A stretch of 64,000 nt of DNA from Oopsacas minuta. Its lineage: Eukaryota; Porifera; Hexactinellida; Lyssacinosida; Leucopsacidae. The stretch lies in NCBI GenBank assembly GCA_024704765.1, contig JAKMXF010000309.1:349887-413886 (forward strand), written 5' to 3'. The position numbers and the translations under genes are program-made. Below, one piece after another: positions 1-9,574 of the stretch. The first letter of the stretch is position 1. Every line of letters begins with the position of its first letter. The notes under the pieces are model-generated. The model was not told where the DNA came from. It searched no databases and worked only from the letters and a program-made list of their open reading frames with translations.

Positions 1-183
1 TACTATTTCAAGGAAAGTACTGTAATACAGTTCTCCTATTTCCCACTCAAATTTTGGCCACATAATACAATAATAAACTAAAAGTAAATAATTGCAATTG
101 GAACCAAAATGTCCCTGCAAACACAGACAACCACAATTTGAGTGGTTAAACTTTTAAACTTTCAAACTTTCAATATGATTTTC

Positions 184-190
184 TATATAA
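184..190 (+). promoter_or_regulatory. TATA box of the first small gene
   Basis: TATATAA lies about 65 bp upstream of the ATG at 255, a fitting distance for a core promoter with a short leader. It is a motif match only. Confidence 0.4.
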
Positions 191-254
191 GTGGAGTGAA
201 TAAGTTTTTTGAAAAGTTCCAATTCACTTTAAATCTATTCAAAATTTGTTCTTG

Positions 255-1089
255 ATGAATGAAAGAAATCTGTTTGATCAATTTCCAAATCCTTGTCAAT
301 TCAAAAATAATAATTGGCCGAAATGTAGTGCAGAGCCGGACATACGAATCAAATGCGAGGATGGAAATTACAATAAGTTGTATAAAAATTTATATTCTTA
401 TTCGCCCTCCTACCAGGAACAACCCAGCTACTTTGATTCAGACAGGAAGCCTCAAATTAATAAGAATGTACATTTATCATGTAATATTCCAGGAGGGCAA
501 CATCAAATGGATCAAACTAATTTCTATTACGGCGCCGGAGGTAACCATCAGGTTCCCGGGAGTGAAGATTCAATCAACTATGATACAAGTTCCAACGGTA
601 AGTTCCATTATTTAATATTTGGTGGTTCACTTTCTATTTTAGTCATGTTTTTATTCATGACTAAAATAGAATTTAAAATATAAATTTTTTGAAGTTATTG
701 CCGCCTAAAATTTTATTTCTAACCATAAATTGATTTTTTTATACTTTATATGAACAAAAATTATACTACGGGTTTTTACAAAATATTCGAACACCATTTG
801 GAATGATAAATTTGGATTTCACAGTGGTGGATCAAGGATTATTCAAAGGTGAGGGGTTAAGCTTGATCGTTGCGAGCACTTTACGTGTGTCTGGGTATTA
901 ATTGCTAAATACATTTCCACGTAATAATAATAGGTGGCTTCAGTCCATCGATCCGCCCCTGCCTTCATAAGGCACACCCACTTAATTGACACTTCCCTTA
1001 TGGATCTGAAGTATGCCCAGCTCATAGAGATAATACAAAATATGTCGCACAATTTACCGACTACAAAAACGCCAATTAAGGCGTTTTGA
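255..1089 (+). CDS. Unrecognised small protein, three predicted exons including a 24-nt microexon
   Basis: I do not recognise this protein. Predicted exons are 255-597, 825-848 and 944-1089, giving about 170 residues. The first exon ends at a consensus GTAAGT donor in phase 1. The 24-nt microexon has a pyrimidine-rich acceptor and a GTGAGG donor and keeps phase 1. The third exon, entered after CAG at 943, stays open to TGA. Exon 1 is rich in Asn, Tyr, Pro and Ser and looks disordered, like a transcription-factor activation region. The last exon encodes a short, possibly helical stretch (LKYAQLIEIIQ). No DNA-binding domain is visible. If the donor at 598 is not used, the reading frame instead ends at 683 after a hydrophobic segment, giving about 142 residues. 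The bZIP gene follows on the same strand 220 bp downstream. Confidence 0.4.
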
Positions 1090-1266
1090 TCTTTTTATGC
1101 AACTAACTTTATGCAAATACGAAAATCAAATCTAAGTAATAATTCCTTTCGTCTATAAAATATCCAAGCAAAAATAAATAATATTCAACGTGCAAACAGG
1201 TTTACGCAATAGAACTGAAACATCTGAGTGTAGAATTGCTAATTAGCTTACCTCGCACTCCCAAAG

Positions 1267-1274
1267 TATAAATA
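1267..1274 (+). promoter_or_regulatory. TATA-like box of the bZIP gene
   Basis: TATAAATA lies 43 bp upstream of the ATG at 1310. It is plausible as a core promoter with a very short leader, on the motif alone. Confidence 0.35.
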
Positions 1275-1309
1275 ATATTTTTCATTAATTCCTTACATTC
1301 CTCGCAAAA

Positions 1310-2074
1310 ATGTTTCAATCCAACACGAACCCTTTTTACTCACCGAGATCGAATTCCCCTGACGATTATAATCAGGAGGTAAACACGGACGATGGTTACA
1401 ATTCTTCCCCTTCTAATTGCCAATATTTTTCCCATTCAGAATTCTACGCTGAGATGCCAAAACACAATCTGCCTCATGTAATTCACTCTGATGAGATGTA
1501 TCAAGGAGCTTTCCCACCGACGTCACATTCTCAAATACTTCCCATACCCATAAGCGAGGGGTCTACGTCCTCTCTGCCTGTCTCTCTCACGCCGTTCACT
1601 CTCTCTAATGGATCCGCACCTACCTCCCCATCGGTTGGGTACGAGCATGAACAATCACATTTCATTCAAACCAGTACAAGTGGGGGGTTTCCAGATCCGA
1701 TGATGTCGCCGTATCCAGCTGATGCTTACCAGCAGTTTTCCTATGATGGAGCGATGCAAGGGGCAAATAATAGAGTAGGAAAGGATCTAAAGTATTGCGA
1801 GAGAAGACGCAAAAATAATGAAGCCAGCAAGAAATCACGCGCCAAGAAAAAGGAGAAAGCAAGGGAAATGGAAAGCCGAGCACACGTTCTTGAGCAGGAA
1901 AACAGACACCTTCGTCAGAAATACTCTGAATTAGAGCAAGAAGTTGCGGTCTACAAACAACTAACTGAAAAGATTACTAATTGTGAATCGCAAGAGTGCA
2001 ATACACCCGCCTACCTTGCTCTACAACAATTAAGAGGGGATCAAGCTCGAACCAACACACAATTCCCCGAATAA
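1310..2074 (+). CDS. bZIP transcription factor, C/EBP-PAR type, single exon
   Basis: A 254-residue nuclear DNA-binding protein. Residues 1-160 are low-complexity, rich in Ser, Pro, Asn and Tyr, and probably form an activation region. The basic region starts near residue 163 (CERRRKNNEASKKSR). It keeps the family signature N-x-A-S-x-x-S-R, closest to the PAR and C/EBP subfamilies. A leucine zipper of about four heptads follows (LEQENRHLRQKYSELEQEV), and then a short tail. Such proteins bind DNA as dimers, and zipper contacts choose the partner. The gene is intronless and starts at the first in-frame ATG behind a TATA-like box. Subfamily placement rests on the basic region only. Confidence 0.85.
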   Translation: MFQSNTNPFYSPRSNSPDDYNQEVNTDDGYNSSPSNCQYFSHSEFYAEMPKHNLPHVIHSDEMYQGAFPPTSHSQILPIPISEGSTSSLPVSLTPFTLSNGSAPTSPSVGYEHEQSHFIQTSTSGGFPDPMMSPYPADAYQQFSYDGAMQGANNRVGKDLKYCERRRKNNEASKKSRAKKKEKAREMESRAHVLEQENRHLRQKYSELEQEVAVYKQLTEKITNCESQECNTPAYLALQQLRGDQARTNTQFPE

Positions 2075-3192
2075 AGGCAAACAACACAACAACATACAGA
2101 TAAATTCCTTTCACTGCTTTATTTTAACTGCGTTCACTTTGTTGCTAAGAAAGCTAGCTATCTTACGTTTTTATGCTTACTACATCAAACTTAAAGAGTT
2201 TCACACTTATCCCATGTGTCACTATCTTTGTTTTGCTATTAATTATTAGGATTTTTACTGTTTTATTTAGCATTGCATTGTGTGATTATACTAAGAGATA
2301 TTGATTAGTTATGAATCGAATTCTGAGTTTAAAAGGGGAACGATTTCTCATCGGTATTTATTACATCATATTTTTAAAACTTGGTGATATAACAGCGTTT
2401 GCAAGTAGGATCAATCATAATGTGATGGGATTGGTATTTGAAATAAAATAGCCAATTACAAACGAATTAAAATTGAATAAATCATAGAATTCGAATTCAC
2501 ATAAATAGAAAATGTAATTGAGAAATACAGAAAATATTCATTCGGAGGTTGTTATACTTTTTTAGATAAAATGTAGTTAAATAATTCTGTGAATAGTTTG
2601 TTGTAGAAGTTAATGCGTTTTCTTTGATTAAATTCTGGGAAAGATAGGTTGTTACACCTGTAAATAGTATTTCTATTCTCTCGTGAGAAGATTCAAAATA
2701 CTATTTTACATGTGATAATATGTTTAGTCAATTTTGCTTCCTTTCTCTTTTTAATTAGTTATTTCCTGGATGATAATTTTTAAAATGCTAATTATCATTC
2801 TTCGTAGACTATTTAAATGTTAATTTTTCTTAGAAAGCAAATTTTGTTATTATTGGAAAAATACTTTAATTCGCATAAATATTGATTATACTAACGGATG
2901 TTTGGGTTAGCGATTTTACGAACTTGTTATAATTATATGCGGACGTTTTTGAATTTCAAAACTGAATTAATATCGTCCCTCCTTGTATGATTAAATATCT
3001 TACTAGCCTAATAACATTACTGCAAAGTAGACATATATTTGTTCGAATTATTATGTCATTTTGAAAGTTCGATACTTCATATGTATATTGACCAAACAAT
3101 ATATTTTACTTTCATCTCCATAAATTAAAAGAACAGACAGCTAAAAATGTCTAAATGCGAAAAATATACATATATTCTGATGATTACACATA
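2075..3192. other. AT-rich 3' flank without a recognised gene
   Basis: About 1.1 kb between the bZIP stop and the TGFBRAP1 stop; the two genes converge. It is AT-rich with no long reading frame and no RNA gene or repeat family that I could recognise. It probably holds the two 3' UTRs. Confidence 0.6.
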
Positions 3193-4212
3193 CTAACTTG
3201 TTCCACCAAACCATATTCCAGTTACAGGACAAATATTTTTATTTTTCATACATTTCATATGAATAATTACTTCATTTGGATAGCGTACAAATGCTGAGTC
3301 GCCTATCTCTTGCTTACACAACTGACATTCTTTATTCTCAGTAATGAAGGTTCGTTTGCAATCTTCATTGATAATTTGGTTCTTTGCCCGTATGTGTTCC
3401 CATTTAGCGAGGCTATGTTCGATAGCAGTTGTTCTGTAATAATGGTTATGCTTGCGTAGGCTTCGTTGTAGAAATAAACCTAGTTTCTTTACGCTCCATT
3501 CGTCAGGTAAGAGTTGTAATGCCTATAGAAATGTATTGTATAGTCAACTCCTGTTAGATCGAAATAACTGTGTTGCCAGATGATGAAAAAGTCCATAGAT
3601 TTAGCCTTGGCATGAACTTTTGAGGGCACACATCTGGCAACACTGCAAAATACCCACTTATTTCGAAGTCTGAAATATGGCCAAATCGTCAAACTATAAT
3701 ACTACAGCCATTAATTGATTATCGGTAATGTTGATAATCTTCTTTAATTAGAATGATATTGTAAAATTAGGGTTTAATTAACTACGATATATTGCTAACC
3801 GTTCTGGGATTAATGTCTACGTTTGGGTTGTTAAGCAAGAGAAGAGCTTCTTCGAATAGAGGCTTGGATCCGTCTATCGGTTCTAGATAAACTTTAAGAA
3901 GTTTTCCATATATGTCCTGACGGATGTTTCTGCTCTTGCCTAGACAATTATAGTATAGTTATTATCACTATTATTACAAGCACTAATTAATATTACTTCA
4001 CTATAAGCAACTAAAACTAATATTAGTAACTACGTCATTCGATTACTGAACTCTGTGCACCTAGATTAAATACTTGGAAATTCTATGCTTATTCCAGCAT
4101 GTGTACACCTGCAGCATAAATAATGAAAAAGTTGATATCATATTTTCTGAAAATTAGTGCAGGTGCATTTGAAAAATACGAATCATATTTAATTGTTTCA
4201 TAAATAGTGAAT

Positions 4213-4302
<90 letters not shown>

Positions 4303-7300
4303 CTTTAGAATGATCTATACAGTATTCTAAAGCTTTTCCATTAATATCTCCAAATTTGTAAACCAATATTTCCAAAGCTTTCTCATGCTGCCCCATACGA
4401 CCGTAGAGAATTGACATTTCTGGGTAGAAATCAGTTTGAGTTAATTCTGACTGTACAGGCAAAGGGTCATAGTATTTAGAGAAAATTAGAAATTCATTGA
4501 ATTCTCGACGGCTTTTATCTATCACCGTTTCACTTGGTTTTCGTTGCTTTTTTGACGTCAATAAGTCTTTGAGTAGGAGTAAGGCATAGTCAGTGTGAAG
4601 TTTCGCTTCTGTGACATTTCTTTCTGACACTATATGACTGTAGTACAATTTATTAGTGATGTAATTAACATTTAGGCGAAAAATTTAAAATAACAATCTG
4701 TGTCGACAGCGTAATTGAAAATATTTAAAGACGCACTATAAAAATGTAAATTTAACCGCAATTCACATAGTTGCTCAAATTTCAATTCATATGCCAAGGC
4801 CTAACCCATTTGGAATAAGTATACTACAATTTGAATATGATAACTACCGTATGCACTATAATTAAGTGTTAGAATACTTATTCTTAAAGTATAATCACTA
4901 AACAGAGGCTTAATAAAATAATTTAATAAGTTGAATGGAGTTCAAAAGGGTAGTTCTGTAGTTGACTATTTAGAGTTCATTTTTAGACGTTCATACAAAG
5001 GCAAAGCCAGTTCGAATGAGCAATTATTTGCACTCTCCAATAAGAGTGAATTTTCGCATTTATCATCTGTGATATTTTCCTGAATTAATATATCTGAATC
5101 GTTCATTGTTAAACTGGTAGAGAACTTTTCTTGTAGAAAGATATCGTATTCGTCTGTAATGAATAGAGATTGTTTAGTTTTGCGAATTTCTGGAGTATCT
5201 TGAACGAATATTATTGATGAGTCGTTGAATTCTAAATGGGAATTATTAGTGAATTCATCCTTATAGCGTGAAAAGCCGCAGAGAGGGAGTTCAGGTGATT
5301 TATCAGGTGGTGAGTGAAGTTCATATGTGTCGAGCTCGTTGCATGGTACATCGTCAATGTGTGAAATTTCGAGATTTTCTTCTGTAAGGGAAATTGGAAT
5401 TTCATCACTCTCTTCTACTGGTTTACTATTTGCACATTTAGCTCGCTTTTTCGTTTTCCGCGGCTTTTTACGCTGTTCAAACTCCTCAACAATACCAGGG
5501 AATACAGAATTAATTATAACAGACGGCTCAATAGTAGTGAATAGTGATTCATTGTGAATTTCACCAAGAATATAACCACTGCCTTTCCATTCTACTTCAT
5601 AATACAAATCATTTTGCCGTTTACGATTTTTAACAATGCGATTAGGAGACAGGTCGAGGAGGCTTGGTTTCGATGGGTGTGATTTTAAGTGGCTTATGAA
5701 CCATCCTGTTACCATACATCGCGACTTTTCACATGTATATCCTACTGGCCAATCTAGATTGTATTCTAAGAATACTTCTAGTTTTTTAATATCTGGACAC
5801 GACCAGATGTGAAAGAAGTTATTTATTTCATCTTTAGTTTGCAGAAATTCTCCTTTTATACTCTCAAAGGAAAATTGTTCAGCTGCTAATAGTTTTTCAT
5901 TTACACTTCTCTCGTACGGAAATTCACACTTACTCGAATCAAATCCATTCGCTACCCACGCTTCCATACGATCTAGGAGCGTGACATCTGTCTTCAACTT
6001 TTGACATAATTTTAAGCAACTAGCTTTCCCTATAGTAGCTACACCAGTATAGAAATCACAGCCTAATAGAACTCCCATTGCAATCATATCTTCACGACCA
6101 ATTTTTAAAACTTTGCTAATTTTCTCCATCGAATACATGTTGATATCAGGATCTCCAATGTTTAGACCTCTCAGGACAACCGTAGCGCCGTAAAGGAATG
6201 CATCACTATCTTCTGTTAACACCGCATCTACATACTTTTCTCGGTTCATAAGAGCACACAGGGCCTCAGCCTCGCCTACAGCTTGTACATATGGTATACC
6301 CAAATACTCTAACAACTCCATACACTCATTGGTATGCACTCTTAAGAGCGATCTACGTACTCCTGTGGTTTCTTCTTTCTTGTTGCGACTACGGGGGAGC
6401 TTCGCGGCAGCACGACCATAACGCTTATTGAGAGCTGATTTTTTCAGGGAGGGAGCATCTCCGTCGCAGACAAACACTAGCTTAATGCCTAATCGTGTCA
6501 AATGGATACAGCGGAAAAACAGGTTACGGAGATGGGGCTTTGGAATGTTGGGACGTTTGAATGCTTGGATTGATTCTACAATCCATGAACTGAGGTCTAT
6601 TGCTATTGTCTGTCCTTTGAGTGAGCTGAGGGATACCTTGTCGCCTGCTGGGGCTAGTAATTGCCATAATTGGTGAACTCCCATTTACACGAAATTTCAA
6701 GGTTTTTTTTTGGGTAATAATTTAGAAACGACGATTTTAATAATTTTATGGTTAGACAAGAATTGTTAGAAAATTGACTCACCTCAAATATGCCTTTTTC
6801 GCGAACGGATAATCATTCAGTAGTTTTAAAATATTTTCAAAACTAATTATCTCAGATTGAATTTCGTCTGAAGGTCTCTTCGTGAATATACAAACACCCT
6901 TTTGTTCATCTCGATCTAAGGCCCATTTTGCATATTTCATCACTAGCTCATGGTAACCAAGGTTACTCAAATATTCCATCAAGAAGCCGAACCCTAAGAT
7001 TATATTTATTTATATATCATATACAATGAAACTTCTACAAACTGGGGAACGGGGTAGCATTTTTCCGCGTTTGTGGAGGTTACACTCGATATTTAGCTGT
7101 CCCATTGTACCTGGAAAAGTTGCATCTTGTGTATGCCCGTTTTCAATTTTAATCCACGTTTCAATAGCTTTCTCTATTTCTCTATTGAATGAGTAGAATA
7201 TACCCAGGGCATAGAAACAACACTCCTCTGTTAATATAGTTACGCCTGCTCCATAGTTTATTGTCGTTCTAGTTTCTATCAACGGGATAAGGTCTTTGGA

Positions 7301-9423
7301 ATGTAACTGGGCGAGTAGGCCTAACATTGCAGTGTCAATCTCCTCCTATAAATACGAAAATAAACAGTTTTGTGGAGGCTTAATTCCCGTGTTCCACCAT
7401 AGTTACGCCCCAGGCTGTAAGGAATTTACCTTTAGGTTAGAAGCAACTGATTCAGTACGAACTGTATCTAGATATGTAATAAGGAAATTCTTAAAATTTA
7501 TTATCTTCTCCGGGTCAGTTTCTTGATTCATTCTCTCTCTAACTATCTCACAATCTTTGTGTACCATTTCATAGTTAGATCCCTCCAGCAGGAGGCGAGG
7601 TATAAGAGAGATTAATTCTCTAGGATCCATCTGCCCGTCAAGTATCTGTTGACATGCTGACTGGTAATCTCCTGTCTGTAAGTATAACAGACCAACTCGT
7701 TGCTTAACCCTAAAGGGATTACATTTGTGTAGAAAATAATAGAACAATGGATTAGTATACAAATATATTATCACGATTATTTTTATCCATTACTTGACAA
7801 GATAACTATCTGCAGTAGCCTGTGTGCTTCTAGACTTAAGAAATGCATGTTCTACTTTAGCTAATTGCAATGCTTCATCTATCTGACGGCTGTCTAACAG
7901 ATATTCAACTTGATATTGTAACCCTATAATCCAATAAATATATAAAATAATTCCTCTATATAAATACAGCTATATTATACCTGTAGATTTAAGACAAAAT
8001 ACAGCCTTCTCAGAAGCCAGTAACAAACGTATTTCATCTCCCCTCCTACTGGTACATATAGCTCGGTGATCTTTGAATTTAAAGTCCTGCTTTTCCTGCT
8101 GGTTTAGCATACTGTATACAGATACTTGACTTGAATTAGCAGACACCAGATAAGGGAATATGAATATAGAGCTTTTGACATTTCTCTCCCATAGGATAGG
8201 CACATGCTTAGACTCTCCTAATGGATTACACAACCTGGTTACGATACTGACAGCTAGGAATGCAAAGGGAGATGCGTTGACAAACCTACAGTGCTTGTAA
8301 ACTGACAAAGTCCTACATTGAAGAAGAAATTTCCATTCCTGGCTCGTTTTACGAAAGGATAAGAAACTTCCTTAGGAATAGCACATAACTCCTGGATATG
8401 AGCTGGATTAGGTAGTGTCTGTATTAGTGAGTATCTTCCTACAACAATACAACCATGGATACATCCTTATGCATGGTATTATATGATCCTTATATAATTC
8501 CTTATATGGTATTATATGATCCTTATATAATTCCTTATATGGTATTATATGATCCTTATACAATTCCATATATGATATTATATGGGCCTTATAATATTCC
8601 TTATATGGTATTATATTGTCCTTATACAATTCCTTATATGGACATGACCTTATACGCTCCTTACCTGACTTCATATCAGGAGAAACAAGAGCAGCACATA
8701 TCGTAGTTGCGTCTAATGCAATACTCTGAGGATTCTCGTTATTAAGAGCTATATCCCTAGTGTTCTGTAGCTGATCAGGATGTAGAGAAAAGCTATACAG
8801 AGATATACAGTTCTTATGACCAATACATATCTCTAAAGGAGTCTGATAGCTCTGTTCATTTATACAGAATGATAATACGTTCTTTATCAAAGGATGACCT
8901 GTTATATAAGCAATTAAGTATACAGTTATATGTGTATACATTTATTCCTAACCTAAATCTCTCAATTCTAGATTTTGAGAGTGCACTACTAACAAATGGG
9001 ATTCTATAACCACAAACGCCCTGTTAATCTGTGGGGACACTTTAATATGAGTAACGTGACCCCTACCGCTTGCACCCTTCTGTTTAGGCTGTTGTATATC
9101 GAAGTAATTCTTATGTAATAGTTGAACTTTGAACTGACGATTATCTCCTTGATTCCCTACATGATCAAGTAATGATTTTGTTGTCGTACGTCCCTTCAAG
9201 TCCTCTAATAATATAAAGAATTATCCATGGTCAGTAAGTGATAATTATATAAGAACTTACCAATTTTGTAAAGTAATAGCATTCCTTCATTAGTACCGAT
9301 ATACAGCTGATTATCAAATGCATCCATTGAGTCTATTGATAGTGTTACACGGTCTGGTGGTAGGTCACTGTGATCCAATACCAGGAAATGCTCGAATACT
9401 TCTAATTTATTCTTTATCGCCAT
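3193..9423 (-). CDS. TGFBRAP1: TGFBRAP1/Vps3-like CORVET tethering subunit
   Basis: Early-endosome tethering protein (Vps3 homologue) of the CORVET complex, acting with Rab5. Twelve exons on the minus strand: 9423-9261, 9204-8953, 8898-8665, 8438-8317, 8293-7981, 7923-7794, 7709-7430, 7345-7111, 6993-6783, 4637-4303, 3939-3800, 3522-3193, about 914 residues. The N-terminal half is a CNH propeller (SVYSMLNQQEKQ block). The middle has helical Vps39-type repeats (DPRELISLIPRLL, CIFTKRP, YGRMGQHEKALEILV). The C terminus has the Vps39-2/zinc-binding pattern CQLCKQEIGDSAFVRYPN. The 2.1-kb intron 6782-4638 contains all of GEN1. The junction at 8316-8294 is odd: only a 23-nt GT-AG intron keeps the frame. 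Two introns hold tandem repeats. It shares its upstream region with SART3. Confidence 0.9.
4213..4301. repeat. (TAA)n microsatellite, about 29 units
   Basis: A pure trinucleotide run that on the transcript strand reads (TTA)n. It begins exactly at the 5' splice site of a TGFBRAP1 intron: the donor GT at 4302-4301 is the first two bases before the run. Length variation here would alter intron length and possibly donor use. Confidence 0.95.
4966..6684 (-). CDS. GEN1: GEN1-like Holliday-junction resolvase, intronless, nested gene
   Basis: A 572-residue XPG/FEN1-family structure-specific nuclease that cuts Holliday junctions and 5' flaps. The XPG N domain begins MGVHQLWQLL with catalytic Asp30 (IAIDLSSW) and D74/D76 (VCDGDAPS). 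The XPG I domain keeps GEAEALCA and TEDSDAFLYG. GCDFYTGVATIGKA marks the helix-two-turn-helix region. A chromodomain follows (YYEVEWKGSG), typical of GEN1, and then a long acidic, probably regulated tail. All active-site acids expected from the family are present. It lies wholly within the TGFBRAP1 intron 6782-4638 on the same strand, 97 bp after the donor. It has no introns, unlike animal GEN1 genes in general, which suggests retroposition or intron loss. It may have its own promoter, or use alternative processing of the host transcript. Confidence 0.9.
   Translation of the reverse strand: MGVHQLWQLLAPAGDKVSLSSLKGQTIAIDLSSWIVESIQAFKRPNIPKPHLRNLFFRCIHLTRLGIKLVFVCDGDAPSLKKSALNKRYGRAAAKLPRSRNKKEETTGVRRSLLRVHTNECMELLEYLGIPYVQAVGEAEALCALMNREKYVDAVLTEDSDAFLYGATVVLRGLNIGDPDINMYSMEKISKVLKIGREDMIAMGVLLGCDFYTGVATIGKASCLKLCQKLKTDVTLLDRMEAWVANGFDSSKCEFPYERSVNEKLLAAEQFSFESIKGEFLQTKDEINNFFHIWSCPDIKKLEVFLEYNLDWPVGYTCEKSRCMVTGWFISHLKSHPSKPSLLDLSPNRIVKNRKRQNDLYYEVEWKGSGYILGEIHNESLFTTIEPSVIINSVFPGIVEEFEQRKKPRKTKKRAKCANSKPVEESDEIPISLTEENLEISHIDDVPCNELDTYELHSPPDKSPELPLCGFSRYKDEFTNNSHLEFNDSSIIFVQDTPEIRKTKQSLFITDEYDIFLQEKFSTSLTMNDSDILIQENITDDKCENSLLLESANNCSFELALPLYERLKMNSK
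7024..7092. mobile_element. MITE of the 'CTTCCACAAA' family in a TGFBRAP1 intron
   Basis: The ends ACTTCTACAAAC and GTTTGTGGAGGTTACACT form imperfect inverted repeats. They match better-preserved copies at 19028, 19745 and 37735. The element fills most of the intron 7110-6994. Confidence 0.55.
8466..8640. repeat. 33-bp minisatellite, about 5 units, in a TGFBRAP1 intron
   Basis: Tandem 33-bp units (ATGGTATTATATGATCCTTA...), the later ones diverged. Because 33 is a multiple of three, the array is open in frame on both strands. It encodes 11-residue repeats (plus strand MVLYDPYIIPY). It lies between the donor at 8664 and the acceptor at 8439, so it is intronic by homology with the flanking exons. 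Confidence 0.9.
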
Positions 9424-9574
9424 CTCTATAATACTTCTAATTCCAAAATTATATATTTATTGTTTGCATATAGACAGAAGAAATTATACATATTAAATAA
9501 CATAAGGCAACCATGGATGCTATATTTGTACTTTTCTCTTACAAATATTTCTATTGCATAATTAGTATCGTAAT
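9424..9574. promoter_or_regulatory. Bidirectional promoter between TGFBRAP1 and SART3
   Basis: Only 151 bp separate the two divergent start codons (9423 minus, 9575 plus), so both promoters and 5' leaders must lie here or overlap the other gene. The stretch is very AT-rich with no clear TATA pairing. Confidence 0.65.

Noticed and set aside
843-1052. Minus-strand 69-codon frame opposite the third exon of the first gene
   Set aside because: The plus strand reads as a splice-consistent exon; the minus frame has no family pattern.
8455-8706. Plus-strand frame of 11-residue Tyr/Pro repeats as a gene
   Set aside because: It is the 33-bp minisatellite inside a TGFBRAP1 intron, without promoter or homology.
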